DNA of 58,352 nucleotides from Lewinellaceae bacterium (GCA_016713985.1 JADJOD010000036.1:1-58352), one strand, 5' to 3'. Positions 7,888 through 19,377 are shown, numbered from the stretch's first letter. Made by a program: numbers and translations. Notes: generated by a model from the letters alone, not told the origin.

Positions 7888-9645
7888 ATGTACCGTACCC
7901 ATACCTGTGGCGAACTCCGCCTTTCCGACGTCCAAAAAGAAGTAACCCTCGCCGGCTGGGTCGCCATCGGCCGCGACCTCGGCGGCCTTGCGTTTGTGGA
8001 TCTGCGCGACCGCTACGGCATCACGCAACTCGTATTCGACACGGGCGACAATGCGGCGCTTTATCAACTGGCCTGTAGCCTGGGCCGCGAATTCGTCGTG
8101 CAGGCCAGCGGCATCGTGCGCGAACGGGCGAGCAAAAATCCCAACCGCGAAACCGGCGACGTCGAAATTCGTGTAACCGGCCTGAAAGTGCTCAATGCGG
8201 CCAAAACACCCCCGTTCACCATTCAGGACGACACCGATGGCGGCGACGACCTGCGTATGAAATACCGCTACCTCGACCTGCGCCGCAACGCCGTGCAGAA
8301 AAACCTGCTGTTTCGCTCCAACCTCGCCATCGAAACGCGCAAATACCTCACCGGGTCGGGATTTGTGGAAATAGAAACCCCCAACCTCATCAAATCCACA
8401 CCCGAGGGCGCGCGCGACTTCGTGGTGCCGAGCCGCATGAACAAGGGCCAGTTTTACGCCCTGCCGCAAAGCCCGCAAACCTTCAAACAAATCCTGATGG
8501 TAGCGGGCTTCGACAAGTATTTTCAGATCGTGAAGTGTTATCGCGACGAAGACTTGCGCGCCGACCGCCAGCCGGAATTCACCCAGATCGACTGCGAAAT
8601 GTCGTTCGTACACCAGGAAGACATTCTCAACACGTTTGAAGGGCTGACCAAATATCTTTTTAAAACCACGCTCGGTATCGAATTCGGCGATTTCCCGCGT
8701 ATGACCTACGACGAAGCCATGCGGCGCTTCGGGTCGGACAAGCCCGACCTGCGTTTCGGGATGGAATTTGTTGATCTGTCGAATGTTGCGAAAGGCAAAG
8801 GTTTCCAGGTGTTCGACAGCGCCGAATCCGTGATCGCCGTTTGTGCACCCGGCTGCGCCGAATATAGCCGCAAACAGATCGACGAACTCACCGAGTGGGT
8901 GAAACGCCCGCAAATCGGCGCAAAAGGCCTCGTTTACGTACGGTACGAAGCCGACGGCTCTGTCAAGTCGTCGGTGGATAAGTTTTACTCTCCCGACGAT
9001 CTGAAGGGATGGCTTGAAACATGCGGCGCCAAACCCGGCGATATGCTTTTCCTGCTGTGTGGCGAAGACGAAAAAACGCGCAAACAACTCAGCGAACTGC
9101 GCCTCGAAATGGGCAACCGTCTCGGCCTGCGCAAACCCGGCGACTTCAAACCGCTCTGGGTCGTCGATTTTCCCCTGCTCGAATGGGATGAGGACGAAAA
9201 CCGCTTTTTTGCGATGCACCACCCCTTTACCAGCCCGAAACCAGACGATATCGTCAAAATGGAAAGCAATGATCGCACCGTGCTCAAAGGCATCCGCGCC
9301 GACGCCTATGACCTGGTACTCAACGGTGTAGAGATCGGCGGCGGCTCCATTCGTATCCACGACCGCGACCTGCAAAGCCGCAATTTCAAACTGCTCGGCT
9401 TCACGCCCGAAGAGGCGGAGGCGCAATTCGGTTTCCTGCTCGGCGCATTCGAATACGGCGCGCCCCCACACGGCGGTATCGCTTTCGGCTTCGACCGGCT
9501 CAGCGCCGTGATGAATGGCGCCAACTCAATCCGCGACTTTATCGCATTCCCCAAAAACAACCAGGGACGCGATATGATGATCGACGCGCCGGATGCCATC
9601 AAGTTGAAGCAGTTGGAGGAGTTGGGTATTCGGGTGGTAGAGTAG
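7888..9645 (+). CDS. aspS: Aspartyl-tRNA synthetase
   Basis: The 585-residue protein has the bacterial AspRS layout. An N-terminal OB-fold anticodon-binding domain (residues 1-105) includes VTLAGWVAIGRDLGGLAFVD. The class II catalytic core carries motif 2 (FQIVKCYRDEDLRADRQPEF, about residues 210-230) and motif 3 (GGIAFGFDRLSAVM, about 528-541). The bacterial GAD insertion lies between them (about 295-415). It loads Asp onto tRNA-Asp in the cytoplasm. MYRTHTCGEL is the usual start. The gene is intact and highly GC-biased, which produces a 540-codon open frame on the opposite strand that is only a shadow. Whether it is discriminating or also charges tRNA-Asn is not clear from sequence. Confidence 0.97.
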   Translation: MYRTHTCGELRLSDVQKEVTLAGWVAIGRDLGGLAFVDLRDRYGITQLVFDTGDNAALYQLACSLGREFVVQASGIVRERASKNPNRETGDVEIRVTGLKVLNAAKTPPFTIQDDTDGGDDLRMKYRYLDLRRNAVQKNLLFRSNLAIETRKYLTGSGFVEIETPNLIKSTPEGARDFVVPSRMNKGQFYALPQSPQTFKQILMVAGFDKYFQIVKCYRDEDLRADRQPEFTQIDCEMSFVHQEDILNTFEGLTKYLFKTTLGIEFGDFPRMTYDEAMRRFGSDKPDLRFGMEFVDLSNVAKGKGFQVFDSAESVIAVCAPGCAEYSRKQIDELTEWVKRPQIGAKGLVYVRYEADGSVKSSVDKFYSPDDLKGWLETCGAKPGDMLFLLCGEDEKTRKQLSELRLEMGNRLGLRKPGDFKPLWVVDFPLLEWDEDENRFFAMHHPFTSPKPDDIVKMESNDRTVLKGIRADAYDLVLNGVEIGGGSIRIHDRDLQSRNFKLLGFTPEEAEAQFGFLLGAFEYGAPPHGGIAFGFDRLSAVMNGANSIRDFIAFPKNNQGRDMMIDAPDAIKLKQLEELGIRVVE

Positions 9646-9739
9646 AAGAATGGCCCGGTACTTATTTTGAGCGTTTTTTGTATGCATGAACGCAATGTTG
9701 ATTGCCTCCATATTTTGAAGGTATTGGGCAGCCAGCGAT

Positions 9740-10711
9740 CTACTGCGACCACGCCGTCGGCTCCCGGTCCCAGCGGTGATTTTTTAATTCTCTGCGCAAG
9801 GTTTCGGATAGTTTTTTCCCGTCGCTGGTTGCGATATTGGCTTCCACGTGTCGCACGCTGCGCATGCCGGGGATGATGGTGTGTACGCCGTCGTTGCACA
9901 GGATGAAACGCAGCGCCATTTCCGGCATACTCATACCTTTCGGCACAAGCGGTTTCAGGGCGTCGGCGTGATCCACGCTGGCATTCAGATTTTCGGGAAC
10001 GAAGTAGGTAGCGCGCCAGTCGCCCGCCGGGAAAACGGTGTCTTTGGTGAGTGTACCGGTGAGCGTGCCTTCGTCGAACGGTACACGCGCGATCACGGCA
10101 ACGTCCAATTCGCGGCAAAGTGGAAACAACTCATCCTCCGGCGCCTGGTCGAAGATGTTGTAGATCACCTGTACCGCGTCGATTTGACCGGTACGCAGGG
10201 TATTCAACGCATTTTGCGGCTCCCAGCGGTTGATGCTGATGCCGAAATGGCGCACTTTGCCGTCTCGTTTCAATTTTGCAAACGCTTCTTTCCACTCATC
10301 ACGATCGGCCCAGGCATCTTCCCAGACGTGGAATTGTTGCAGGTCGATGCAGTCAGTCCCGAGGTTGCGCAGACTTTTTTCGGTATATTCGATGATATGA
10401 TCTGCCGGGAAACAATCCTCGAAGCGGTATTCCGGCCGCGAAGGCCATTTGAAGTTTTTCGGTGGAATTTTTGTGGCGACAAAGAGTTGTTTTCCGCTGT
10501 GTTTTTTCACTAAAGCGCCCAGCACCTGTTCACTTTTGCCGCGGCCGTAACCCCAGGCGGTATCAAAAAAATTGCATCCGAGTTCCACGGCACGGTCGAG
10601 GGCTTTGTTAACTTCGGTTTCGTCGGTGCCCGTCCATCCGGCAAGGCCCCACATACCGTAGCCAATTTCAGAAGACTGGAATTGGGTACGGCCAAATCTG
10701 CGGTAGTGCAT
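9740..10711 (-). CDS. Aldo/keto reductase
   Basis: Started at 10711 (MHYRRFGRTQFQSSEIGYG), it has 323 residues. The AKR catalytic tetrad is visible: Asp and Tyr in FFDTAWGYGRGKSEQ, Lys in LFVATKIPP, His in LQQFHVWED. The NADPH site is suggested by NALNTLRTGQIDAVQV in the barrel and by IPGMRSVRHVEANI near the C-terminus. The family reduces aldehydes and ketones, often sugars, with NADPH. Substrate is not predictable. It converges with aspS and is divergent from the RND pump gene with about 200 bases between, so the two could share a control region. Confidence 0.9.
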   Translation of the reverse strand: MHYRRFGRTQFQSSEIGYGMWGLAGWTGTDETEVNKALDRAVELGCNFFDTAWGYGRGKSEQVLGALVKKHSGKQLFVATKIPPKNFKWPSRPEYRFEDCFPADHIIEYTEKSLRNLGTDCIDLQQFHVWEDAWADRDEWKEAFAKLKRDGKVRHFGISINRWEPQNALNTLRTGQIDAVQVIYNIFDQAPEDELFPLCRELDVAVIARVPFDEGTLTGTLTKDTVFPAGDWRATYFVPENLNASVDHADALKPLVPKGMSMPEMALRFILCNDGVHTIIPGMRSVRHVEANIATSDGKKLSETLRRELKNHRWDREPTAWSQ

Positions 10712-10910
10712 CTTGATTTCTTTTTCGTTTGCATTAAAAGGCAAATTTGAAAGAAAAGCGGGAATAAAACCGAACACTTTGTTAAAAACGAGCCGGAGCA
10801 GGTTGTTCGCACTTGATTTAAATTGGAAAATAGCCCCAAATACTTATTTTTCGCCCCCGATAAACCATCAATGACTCAGGCTGTTTCTGTTTTCTAACTT
10901 TCTTCCGTAC

Positions 10911-13900
10911 GTGAATATTTCCGACATTTCCCTCCGCCGCCCCGTTTTAGCCACCGTTATGAGCATCCTGATCGTCGTTTTCGGGGCGATCGGGTACCGT
11001 TACCTCGGCATACGGGAGTACCCCGCCATCGACCCGCCGACGATCTCCGTACGCACCTCATACACAGGGGCAAATGCTGACGTAATAGAAAGCCAGATCA
11101 CGGAACCGCTCGAAAAAGCGGTGAACAGCATTGCGGGTATCCGTTCCGTGTCGTCTCAATCGGCTTTGGGCGGCAGTACAATCACCATCGAATTCGAGCT
11201 GAGTTCCGACCTCGAACAGGCCGCCAACGATGTGCGCGACAAAGTGAGCCAGGCCGTGCGCAACCTGCCGCAGGACATCGACGCGCCGCCGGTGGTCTCC
11301 AAGGCAGACGCCAACAGCGACCCGATCATGTTCATTCCGCTGCAAAGCAGCACACGAAGCGTGATGGAATTGAGTGATTATGCCGAAAATGTGCTGCTGG
11401 AAAAATTGCAAACTATACCGGGTGTCAGCGAAGTGCGTATTTTCGGAGAAAAACGCCCGGCCATGCGGCTTTGGATAGATCCCGCCAAATTAGCCGCTTA
11501 CAACCTGACCGTTCAGGACATACAAAACGCCCTGAATCGGGAAAATGTGGAATTACCGGGTGGTAAATTGCGCGGAAACACCACCGAACTGACCGTAAAA
11601 ACATTTGGCCGCCTGCAGACGGAGGAGGATTTCAGCAATATGATCGTGGTGCAGACCGAAGGGCAGACCATTCGTTTCCGCGACCTGGGTGAAGCGGTGC
11701 TGGGGCCGGAAAACGACGAATTCAGTGCCCGACGCAACAACGTCACCAACGTCTCACTGGCTTTGATCCCACAACCGGGCGCCAACCTGATCGAGATCAC
11801 CGACGAATTTTACCGGCGCTACGAACAGATCAAAAAAGAACTTCCGTCCGATATCGCCACAGAAGTAGGCCTCGATAAATCCATATTCGTTCGCAAGGCC
11901 ATCACGGAAGTGGGCGAAACGCTGGCCATCGCCATTGCACTCGTGGTGCTCATCATTTATTTGTTTTTCCGCAACTGGACCATCGCGCTGCGGCCTTTGA
12001 TCGACATCCCGGTATCCCTGATCGGGGCGTTTTTTATCATGTACCTGTTCGGTTTTACCATCAATGTACTCACCCTGCTTGCCATCGTGCTGGCTACCGG
12101 CCTGGTGGTCGACGACGGCATCGTGGTCACGGAGAATATTTTTAAAAAAATGGAATCGGGCATGGATAAGTGGACGGCAGCCCGGGAAGGAACGAAAGAA
12201 ATTTTTTTCGCGGTCATTTCCACATCCATCACCCTCGCGGTGGTGTTTATACCCGTGATTTTCCTGCAGGGTTTTACCGGCAGGTTGTTCCGCGAATTCG
12301 GCATCGTAATCGCCGGTGCGGTACTCATTTCTGCCTTTGTGTCGCTCACGCTCACCCCCGTGCTTAACGTAAAACTCGGCGGAAATGTCCACAACTACGG
12401 ATGGTTTTATCGCATTACCGAACCGTTTTTTACCGGCATGGACCGGGTCTACGGCCAGGCGCTGCGTTCATTCATGCGTTTCCGATGGGTGAGTTTATTG
12501 CTGCTTTTCGGGTGTTTCGGCCTGATCTGGCACTTTCAGCGCACCCTGAAAACCGAACTCGCCCCGCTGGAAGACCGAAGTTCCATCCGGGCGCCGATCA
12601 CGGCGCCGGAAGGAACTGACTTTGACGTCACGGAAGACATTATATACCGCCTCACATCCCAGGTCATGGACTCCGTGCCGGAATACCAGATGATTTTCGG
12701 CATCACGGCGCCCAACCGCATCGGGGCGGGCAGCGCCAATACCGGCTTCATCAGCGTCATGCTCACGGAACCAGAATTGCGCACCCGCAGCCAGCAACAG
12801 ATTTATGATCAAATGGTGCGTATGACCAAAGGGGTTTACCGAGGCGTGGGTATTTCCCAACCAGGAACAGACCATCTCTACAAGTTTTGGCTCCGGGCTG
12901 TCGCTTCCCGTGCAGTTTGTGATCCAAAATCTGGATTTTGAAAAGATGAAGGAAGTAATCCCGAAATTCCTCGACGAAGCGCGCAAAGACCCCACCTTCG
13001 GAAACGTGGATGTCAACCTGAAATTTAACAAACCGGAGATACAGATCGAAATTGACCGCCTGAAAGCGGCCGAACTGGGTGTAAGTGTACTCGACATCAG
13101 CCAAACGGTGCAACTGGCGCTCTCAGGGCGCCGCTTCGGCTATTTCCTGATGAATGGCAAACAATACCAGGTAATCGGTCAGGTGGACCGCAACGACCGC
13201 GACGAACCGATCGATCTGGCTTCATTGTATGTGCGCAACAACCGCGGAGATATGATTGCTCGACAACATCGTACATTTCCGTGAAACGAGCAATCCTCCC
13301 GTGTTATACCACTACAACCGGTATAAAGCGGCAACCATCAGTGCATCGCTGGCGCCGGGCAAAACCCTCGGCGAAGGCATCGAGGCTATGGAAGCCATTT
13401 CAGGCCGCTTGCTCAACGATACGTTCGAAACCGATCTCAGCGGCCCCTCGCGCGATTTCAGGGAAAGCAGCGGCAATACCGCGTTCGCTTTTTTCCTGGC
13501 GCTGGGCCTGATCTACCTCATTCTGGCCGCCCAGTTCGAAAGTTTCCGCGATCCGTTTATCATCATGATCACGGTGCCGCTGGCCATCGCAGGCGCTTAC
13601 CTGACACTGGCCGTGACGCATAACACGGTCAATATTTTTTCCCAGATCGGCATGATCATGTTGATCGGTTTGGTGACCAAAAACGGCATTCTCATCGTCG
13701 AATTCGCGAACCAGAAAATGCGTTCGGGGCGCGGACTCACCAAACGCCAGGCTGTGGTGGAGGCAGCGCAGGCGCGCCTGCGCCCGATCCTCATGACCAC
13801 GCTGGCTACGGCGCTCGGGGCATTGCCCATTGCACTGGCACTCGGCGCCGCAGCCACCAGCCGTATCCCACTCGGCGCAGTGGTGGTTGGCGGGTTGTTG

Positions 13901-14041
13901 TTTTCCCTCATGCTGACCCTGTTTGTGATCCCGGCCATGTACGTTTTCCTCAGCGGCAAGAAAAAAAGCGATGTGCCGTGGGAAGACCCGTCGGAAAAAA
14001 CGGCGGGCAAAGAAAAGGAGCGGGAAATTGCAGTGGTTTAA
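10911..14041 (+). pseudogene. RND efflux pump inner-membrane transporter (HAE1/AcrB family), two frameshifts
   Basis: A GTG start at 10911 gives MNISDISLRRPVLATVMSIL, the usual first transmembrane helix of HAE1-type pumps. The first frame runs through the porter domains, including EYPAIDPPTISVRTSY, and the TM2-6 block (LATGLVVDDGIVVTENIFKK, with the proton-relay Asp pair VDD). It breaks near 12850. A second frame carries PVQFVIQNLDFEKMKE, and a third from about 13256 carries TM7-12 (ISQIGMIMLIGLVTKNGILI in slightly variant form). The joined length of about 1,043 residues is normal. It exports drugs or other amphiphiles using proton force. The TolC-like gene follows 160 bases later; no adaptor (AcrA/HlyD) gene is adjacent. 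Confidence 0.85.
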
Positions 14042-14065
14042 AAAGTAGCTCCATTTTATGGGTGG

Positions 14066-14157
14066 TTGTGTCATTCTGAGCGCAGCGAAGAAACTGATAA
14101 ACTCCTCTCATAGCGTGATTTACTCAGATTTTTCGCTGCGCCCAAAATGACACACGG
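14066..14157. repeat. Intergenic palindromic element with GTCATTCTGAGCGCAGCG arms
   Basis: The left arm (14066-14091) contains GTGTCATTCTGAGCGCAGCG, and the right arm near 14132-14157 reads TTCGCTGCGCCCAAAATGAC. The arms pair imperfectly around about 40 bases. It fills the gap between the RND and TolC genes. Similar GTCATTCTGAGC elements are, from general knowledge, dispersed in many bacterial genomes. Confidence 0.65.
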
Positions 14158-14203
14158 TACTTTTATTACGTAAAACTTGGCGCTATCACCTTATTTTCAA
14201 CGC

Positions 14204-15508
14204 ATGAAAAAATACCTCTTACTGTTTCTTGGGGTTCTGCTGTCCCATTTCACACACAGCCAAACCTCCAATCCCCTGCTTACCCCGGAAGAAGCCGTCC
14301 GCCTGGCGCTGGAAAGCAACTACGATATCCGCCTCAGCCGCGCAGACGCCGAAATAGCGAAATTGAACAACATCAAGGCCAATGCAGGTATGCTCCCCGT
14401 GGTCAACCTGGTAGCCAACGATAATTTTACCCTCAGCACCTTTCAGCAGAAACTGGCCAACGGAACGGAATTTGAAGAATTCGGAGCCACTTTTAACACG
14501 GCCAATGCAGGAGTGCAACTCAGCTGGACCCTGTTCGACGGCCGGCGAATGTTTATTGCTAAAAAACGCCTCGAAGAACTCCAGACGCTCGGCCAGTTGA
14601 ACCTGCAAAATGCCGTGCAAACCACCACCGCCGTGGTGCTGAGCGCCTATTACGATATTGTGCGCAGCCGCCTGCAGGAACGCGCCATCGCAGAAGTGAT
14701 TGCGCTGAATGAAGAACGCCTTCGTATCGCCGAAGCCCGCCTCGCCGCCGGATTTGCCGCACAAACCGACGCGCTCCAGGCGCGTATCGACCTTAACCAG
14801 CGGCGCGCTGACCTGCTCAATCAGCAAACTTCCACCGCTACAGCCAAACGAAGCCTCAATCGCCTGATCGTACGCGCGCCCGATACGGCATTCAATGTGG
14901 ATGAAAACCTCGTCAATATTTATTCGCCCAATCGCAATACGCTGTTGGACAAAATATTATCCAATAACCCAATTCTTTTATCGCTGCAACAAAGCGCCGA
15001 TGTAGCCGCCTTGTCCGTGACTGAAAGCCAAACCCTGAATAAACCCCGGATCACCGGTATCGGCCAGTTGAATGCCTTGCGCGCCGACAACGGCTCCGGT
15101 TTCCAACTCAACAATACACAGGCGGGTCTTACGGTTGGAGTGGGCCTCGTTTTGCCACTTTATACCGGCGGCAACCTCCGGCGGCAGGTAGAAGTTGCGC
15201 AGGTGCAGGCACAGCAGGCTACGCTTCGTGTGGAAGCGCAGCGCCTGAATGTGGAAGCCGAACTCGATAACCAACTCGCTTTTTACAACACCCAGCAACA
15301 GGTATTGGTACTGGAAGAGGAAAATGTAAAAAATGCCCGCGAAAACCTCAATGTCAGCACGGAACGCTTTCGCCTGGGCCAAACCAATGCATTGGAGGTT
15401 CAAACCGCGCAAAACAGCCTCGAACAAGCGCTGGCCCGTCGCAACCTGGTGCAATATAACCTCAAATCAGGCGAGATTCAACTGCGGTTGCTGGCGGGAG
15501 AATTATAA
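14204..15508 (+). CDS. TolC family outer-membrane efflux protein
   Basis: Started at 14204 (MKKYLLLFLGVLLSHFTHSQ, a signal peptide), the protein has 434 residues, normal for the family. It shows the two OEP repeats of long helices: LTPEEAVRLALESNYDIRLS, RADAEIAKLNNIKANAG and LQERAIAEVIALNEERLRI in the first half, and GLVLPLYTGGNLRRQVEVAQ and NLNVSTERFRLGQTNALEVQ in the second. TolC-type proteins form the trimeric outer-membrane channel of tripartite pumps. It is very likely co-transcribed with the RND gene upstream, although the palindromic element between them could affect transcript stability. Confidence 0.92.
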   Translation: MKKYLLLFLGVLLSHFTHSQTSNPLLTPEEAVRLALESNYDIRLSRADAEIAKLNNIKANAGMLPVVNLVANDNFTLSTFQQKLANGTEFEEFGATFNTANAGVQLSWTLFDGRRMFIAKKRLEELQTLGQLNLQNAVQTTTAVVLSAYYDIVRSRLQERAIAEVIALNEERLRIAEARLAAGFAAQTDALQARIDLNQRRADLLNQQTSTATAKRSLNRLIVRAPDTAFNVDENLVNIYSPNRNTLLDKILSNNPILLSLQQSADVAALSVTESQTLNKPRITGIGQLNALRADNGSGFQLNNTQAGLTVGVGLVLPLYTGGNLRRQVEVAQVQAQQATLRVEAQRLNVEAELDNQLAFYNTQQQVLVLEEENVKNARENLNVSTERFRLGQTNALEVQTAQNSLEQALARRNLVQYNLKSGEIQLRLLAGEL

Positions 15509-15532
15509 CGTTGAAGCGGTTTCCGGCCCTTA

Positions 15533-18500
15533 TTACTTCAACACCAGTTTCTTCACCCCCACGCCCGACTCGCTTTCCAGCTGTACCACGTAAAGGCCTT
15601 TTGCCAGGTTTGCAATGTGCAAAGGCATTCGTTCCGTGCCTGCGGCTATCACGGTCGTATAAACCAGCTGGCCAGCGGTGTTAAAAATGTTTACCTGCAC
15701 TTTTGCGCCGGCCGGATGATCGAGGGTAAGCCATACCGCTTCGCCGGCCGGATTGGGAGAGAGATGAAAAGCCAGTGATTGATCAGCAGGTTCATTTGTC
15801 CCGACACCAAGAGGCTGGATAATAAACTGGGGTGTGCCCAAAAAGCCGCCTTCTCCGTCGGCTACCGTGAAGCGAAAACCGTCCGGCTGGGGATTTGACC
15901 CGTAATCGAAAAAGCGGATCAGGCCGGCATCGAGATCGGCTTGTGTAAACTGGCCGCCCGGTTGCAGGGTGCCGAACCCGTATTTGTCTAAAAAGCCGTT
16001 TTTTGGAACAGTCAGGAGGGTGTAAAGCAGTTGAGCATGGGTATTATTCCCGTCTTCCACCAGCAACAGGTCGGGTGTGATCGGCTGGTTGGTGCCTGCG
16101 GTCAACAGCAGCGTGTTGTTGTTCACCAGGTACGGCGGTTCAATCGCTACGGATGCACAAAACTCGAGTTTAAAAATTTCAATCGTGCCGCCGCCACCGA
16201 TCTCATTGTCCTTGATCCGTAACGTCCAGGTGCCGGTATTGTCTTGTCCGTAAAAAAGGCGCGAGCGGGTTTTGCGGCCGGTAAAACTGGCTGTTGTTGG
16301 CGGGAGGGCAGGGGAACGCTCCCGGCGCGTCGTCGTCCATTCCAAAATTGAAAAACCCGTTGAAGTTGCCGCATTTATCTTTGAACAACGTGACATCCGT
16401 TCCCTGCGGACTGATCAGATGCGCTTCCAGGTCTTTAAAAAATTCGTGGTACCCCTTGAATTGCCGGATGTTGATATCGCTGATGGCCCCTCCGGCATTC
16501 ACGGTTATCTTTGATTCGATGGTGAGTGTGCCGTTCGACGTAATATTTTTAGGCAGGTCGTTCGACGTAAAAATCTTGCAACTTTCCGCATAGGTGGAGA
16601 AAAAGAAGGGTTCCTTCCATTCGAATACGCCGCATTCGTTGCGCGGGCGAACCCGCCAGTAGTACCCGGTTCCTTTTTCCAGCAGAAACGGCACTTTGAA
16701 AGAGTCGATCAGGGTTTCCGTTTTGGACGCGAGTATCGTGGTGAATGAAGGATTTTTGGAAAACTGCACATCGTAGGTTTCCGCATCGGGAACGGCATTC
16801 CAGTGAAGCGTCTGTGTAAGTGCCTGGTCCGTAGAGCCGTCGGCCGGTTGCTGGAGTGTCAGCGCGGAAAAATTGTTCGATACGAGGGTCAGGGTAATGG
16901 GCCGCACCAGCGCAGGGCTGCCGTTGGCCGCCGCTTCCACGTTGAATGTATAAATGCCTTCCTGGGTCACGTTGCTCATATCCACCGAGAGGGTACTGGA
17001 TTCTCCGGGGTTGATCGTGTTTTTGCTGAAACTTACAACAGCGCCGGGTGGCAAATTGCCGGTAAGCGAGAGAGAAACCGGGGCACTGAAACCCAGTGAT
17101 CCGGCGGAAAGCACTTCTGTTGTGAACGCATCGGGCAGGCAAGCTTGGGCCGCATCAACGGAAAGCCCCATCGTCAGCGCCGGTTGTGCCGGTTGCTGTA
17201 TCTTGAAGTTGGCATTGGAAAGATCAAAAAAGACGTTGTCGGCAGCGTCAATTCTGACACGCGCTTTGGTGCTCAGGTTGTTGGGTACCAATATATAATG
17301 GCTTCCGTCGTTCACAACGCCGGTCGCCAGGGTGATCGGGTAGGTCAATCCACCGTCTGTGCTCAGCCGAATATTGACGTTTTTGCAGTTGACCGGTGCG
17401 AGGTGGGTATTTGCCACATCCCAGCGGACTTCCACGTATTCGCCGATATGCCAGACGTCGGAAGCGGCATCGGGCGAAGTCACCAGGAAAGGCCCTGCGC
17501 CGCCCCAGGCTTTGAAAGCCACATCGGCCCAGCCGATGCCGCCGCCGCCGGGCCGGTTGTCGCGGGCAACGAGCCGAAGGGTCACGTCCCGTGTATATTC
17601 GGGAAGTATTTCCGCATTGTAGGTGGTGTTATTCAGGATCGTGTTGAGGCGTGGAAAATACCGGTTGGTAGCCGCCGCCGAAGGATACGTACGGAAAATG
17701 GCGGAATTGGCGATCTGGGTGCCAAGCGGCGTTTCCGGGCCGGCGTCGATGCCTTCCCAAACGTAGGAAAGTACATCGCCGTCAGGATCGGTAGCGCTTC
17801 CGTTCATTTCGAAAGGAGTCTGGATCGGGATAAAAAAATTATCCTGGTAAGGCAGCGTCACCACGGGCGGATTGTTGCCTGTCGTCAGGAAAGTGCCGCA
17901 ATTTCCACCCGTGCCGAACGTATAAAATTTTGTAAATTCTTCAATCGAACCCGCGTGAAAATAGAGATCTACATACCCCTGAATATTGTCCAGGCCACAA
18001 CCACCTCCATAAGACATAATGGTAGTGCCGCTTCCCGGCTCAAATGCAGAACCTCCCGTTCTTCCGGCGATGCCGCTGCAACTGTTCCAGGTGTGGCCGC
18101 CATTGGCCTGGTGGCCTACTTCCTGGCCGATTATCCCTACAAATCCATCCCCGTAATCTCCCGTTCCGGTGCCGGCCGTACAACCTCCGGCTTTGCTGTC
18201 GCCACAGACGGAACCTGTCGTCCCCACGCCCTGCGCGCCACCCATATACCGGGCGTATACGTGGCCAATATCGTGTGAATTAAAGTTGGTGTACTGGTTC
18301 AGCACCGCTGTGTTTTGCGACATCCATTCCTGCACCGTAGTGCCGAAATACGGGTCGCTGCCGGGGTTGAGAAAAATAACGTTTTGTGTGCCGGCGATCA
18401 GCTGGAGGCGGATGTTGACATCACGTTCATATACCGCGTTGATCCGGTCGGTGTAATCGACCACTGCGGCCAGTACTTCCGCTTTTGTGGTACCGTGGTC

Positions 18501-19187
18501 TTCGGCGAATTCTCCGGTGCAAGCCGCGACATACCGGTAAACCTTGAGTTTTACGGGCTCGATGAGCACACCGCGGTCTTCAACAGCCGGGGTGAAAGGC
18601 TCTTCCGGTGCCGGACGGACAATGGTGGCGTCTCTCACCCAGTCGGCGCCGTATCTGACGGCAGGGTTTTCCCGGGGCAGATCGCTGCGATCATAAACCA
18701 GACAATATTCTCCCTGCCCCCAGGCAAAAGGTTCCACATACATTACCCCGAGGTCGGGCTGCAGGATCATAGCCCGGAAGCCCCGCATCGAATAACAAAT
18801 ACGAACGGTACGGGCGCTGTTGTGTATCGAACGGCCGGCAAATGTTCCGATTTCCGGGTACATCGCTGCCAGTTCGGGTTCCATGATGGCCGTTTTCCAT
18901 ACGGCAAATTCCTCTTGTGTGCCGTCGGCCGCCGGGATGCTTATCACACACTTTTGTTGGCGTGCGGCTTCGCTGAATTCCACCGGCGCGGTTTGTAACA
19001 AGGTTTTTACGGCGTCAAAATCCAGTCGGAAGGTCTTATACCGGGTGGGAAAAAAATCGCGCTTTATGGGATTGTTGCGCAGTTCGATGCTTTCTTCGGC
19101 AACCGGGTGAAAAAAATTCGGTGTTTGGGCCGAAAGCACTGCTGTGAATGCGCAGGTTAATAAAAGAGAAAGCGTAAAATTTTTCAT
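15533..19187 (-). pseudogene. Large secreted metzincin-like protein with altered zinc site, P-domain, cadherin-like repeat and T9SS tail; one frameshift
   Basis: A signal peptide (MKNFTLSLLLTCAFTAVLSA) is followed by a reprolysin-like (M12B) domain at about residues 200-430. Where HExxHxxxxxH is expected it reads GQEVGHQANGGHTW: residue 355 is Gln (CAG), while His359 and His365 remain. The Met-turn IMSYGGGCG follows. Ig-like and fibronectin-like segments come next, then a P/Homo-B domain (LISPQGTDVTLFKDKCGNFN...GTWTLRIKDNEIGG), a cadherin-like repeat and a T9SS sorting domain ending LYVVQLESESGVGVKKLVLK. One frame change occurs near 16260 inside the P-domain; the joined length is about 1,217 residues. 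With the first zinc ligand gone it may not be a protease. It is a paralogue of the next gene upstream. Confidence 0.8.
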
Positions 19188-19222
19188 GTCATCATTTTAA
19201 TTGAAACCGGTATTTTATAAAA

Positions 19223-19377
19223 AAGGGCAGGGGGCAAAAAGCAAGAGGCAAAGGCACGGAGCCTCAAAACAGAGGAGAACAAGGGTCAACAAAAGTTATT
19301 CTTTTGCCCTTAACCTTTTCCTTAGTTGCCACTTACCCTTTGCCCCCCACCCCTTTTACTTCCTGACTTTTGCTTTT
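19223..19377. repeat. Low-complexity purine/pyrimidine inverted element between the two metzincin-like genes
   Basis: The left side is built of short variants of GGCAAAA (AGGGGGCAAAAAGCAAGAGG), and the right side of the complementary kind (CCTTTGCCCCCCACCCC). The two sides can pair imperfectly. It fills almost the whole gap and may form a terminator-like structure. Confidence 0.4.

Noticed and set aside
7849..9471. 540-codon open frame on the minus strand opposite aspS
   Set aside because: It mirrors the third-base GC bias of aspS, has no recognisable motifs and lies fully inside a clear essential gene.
17145..18278. 377-codon open frame on the plus strand inside the first metzincin-like gene
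   Set aside because: The minus-strand protein has domains and motifs throughout this interval; the plus-strand reading has none.
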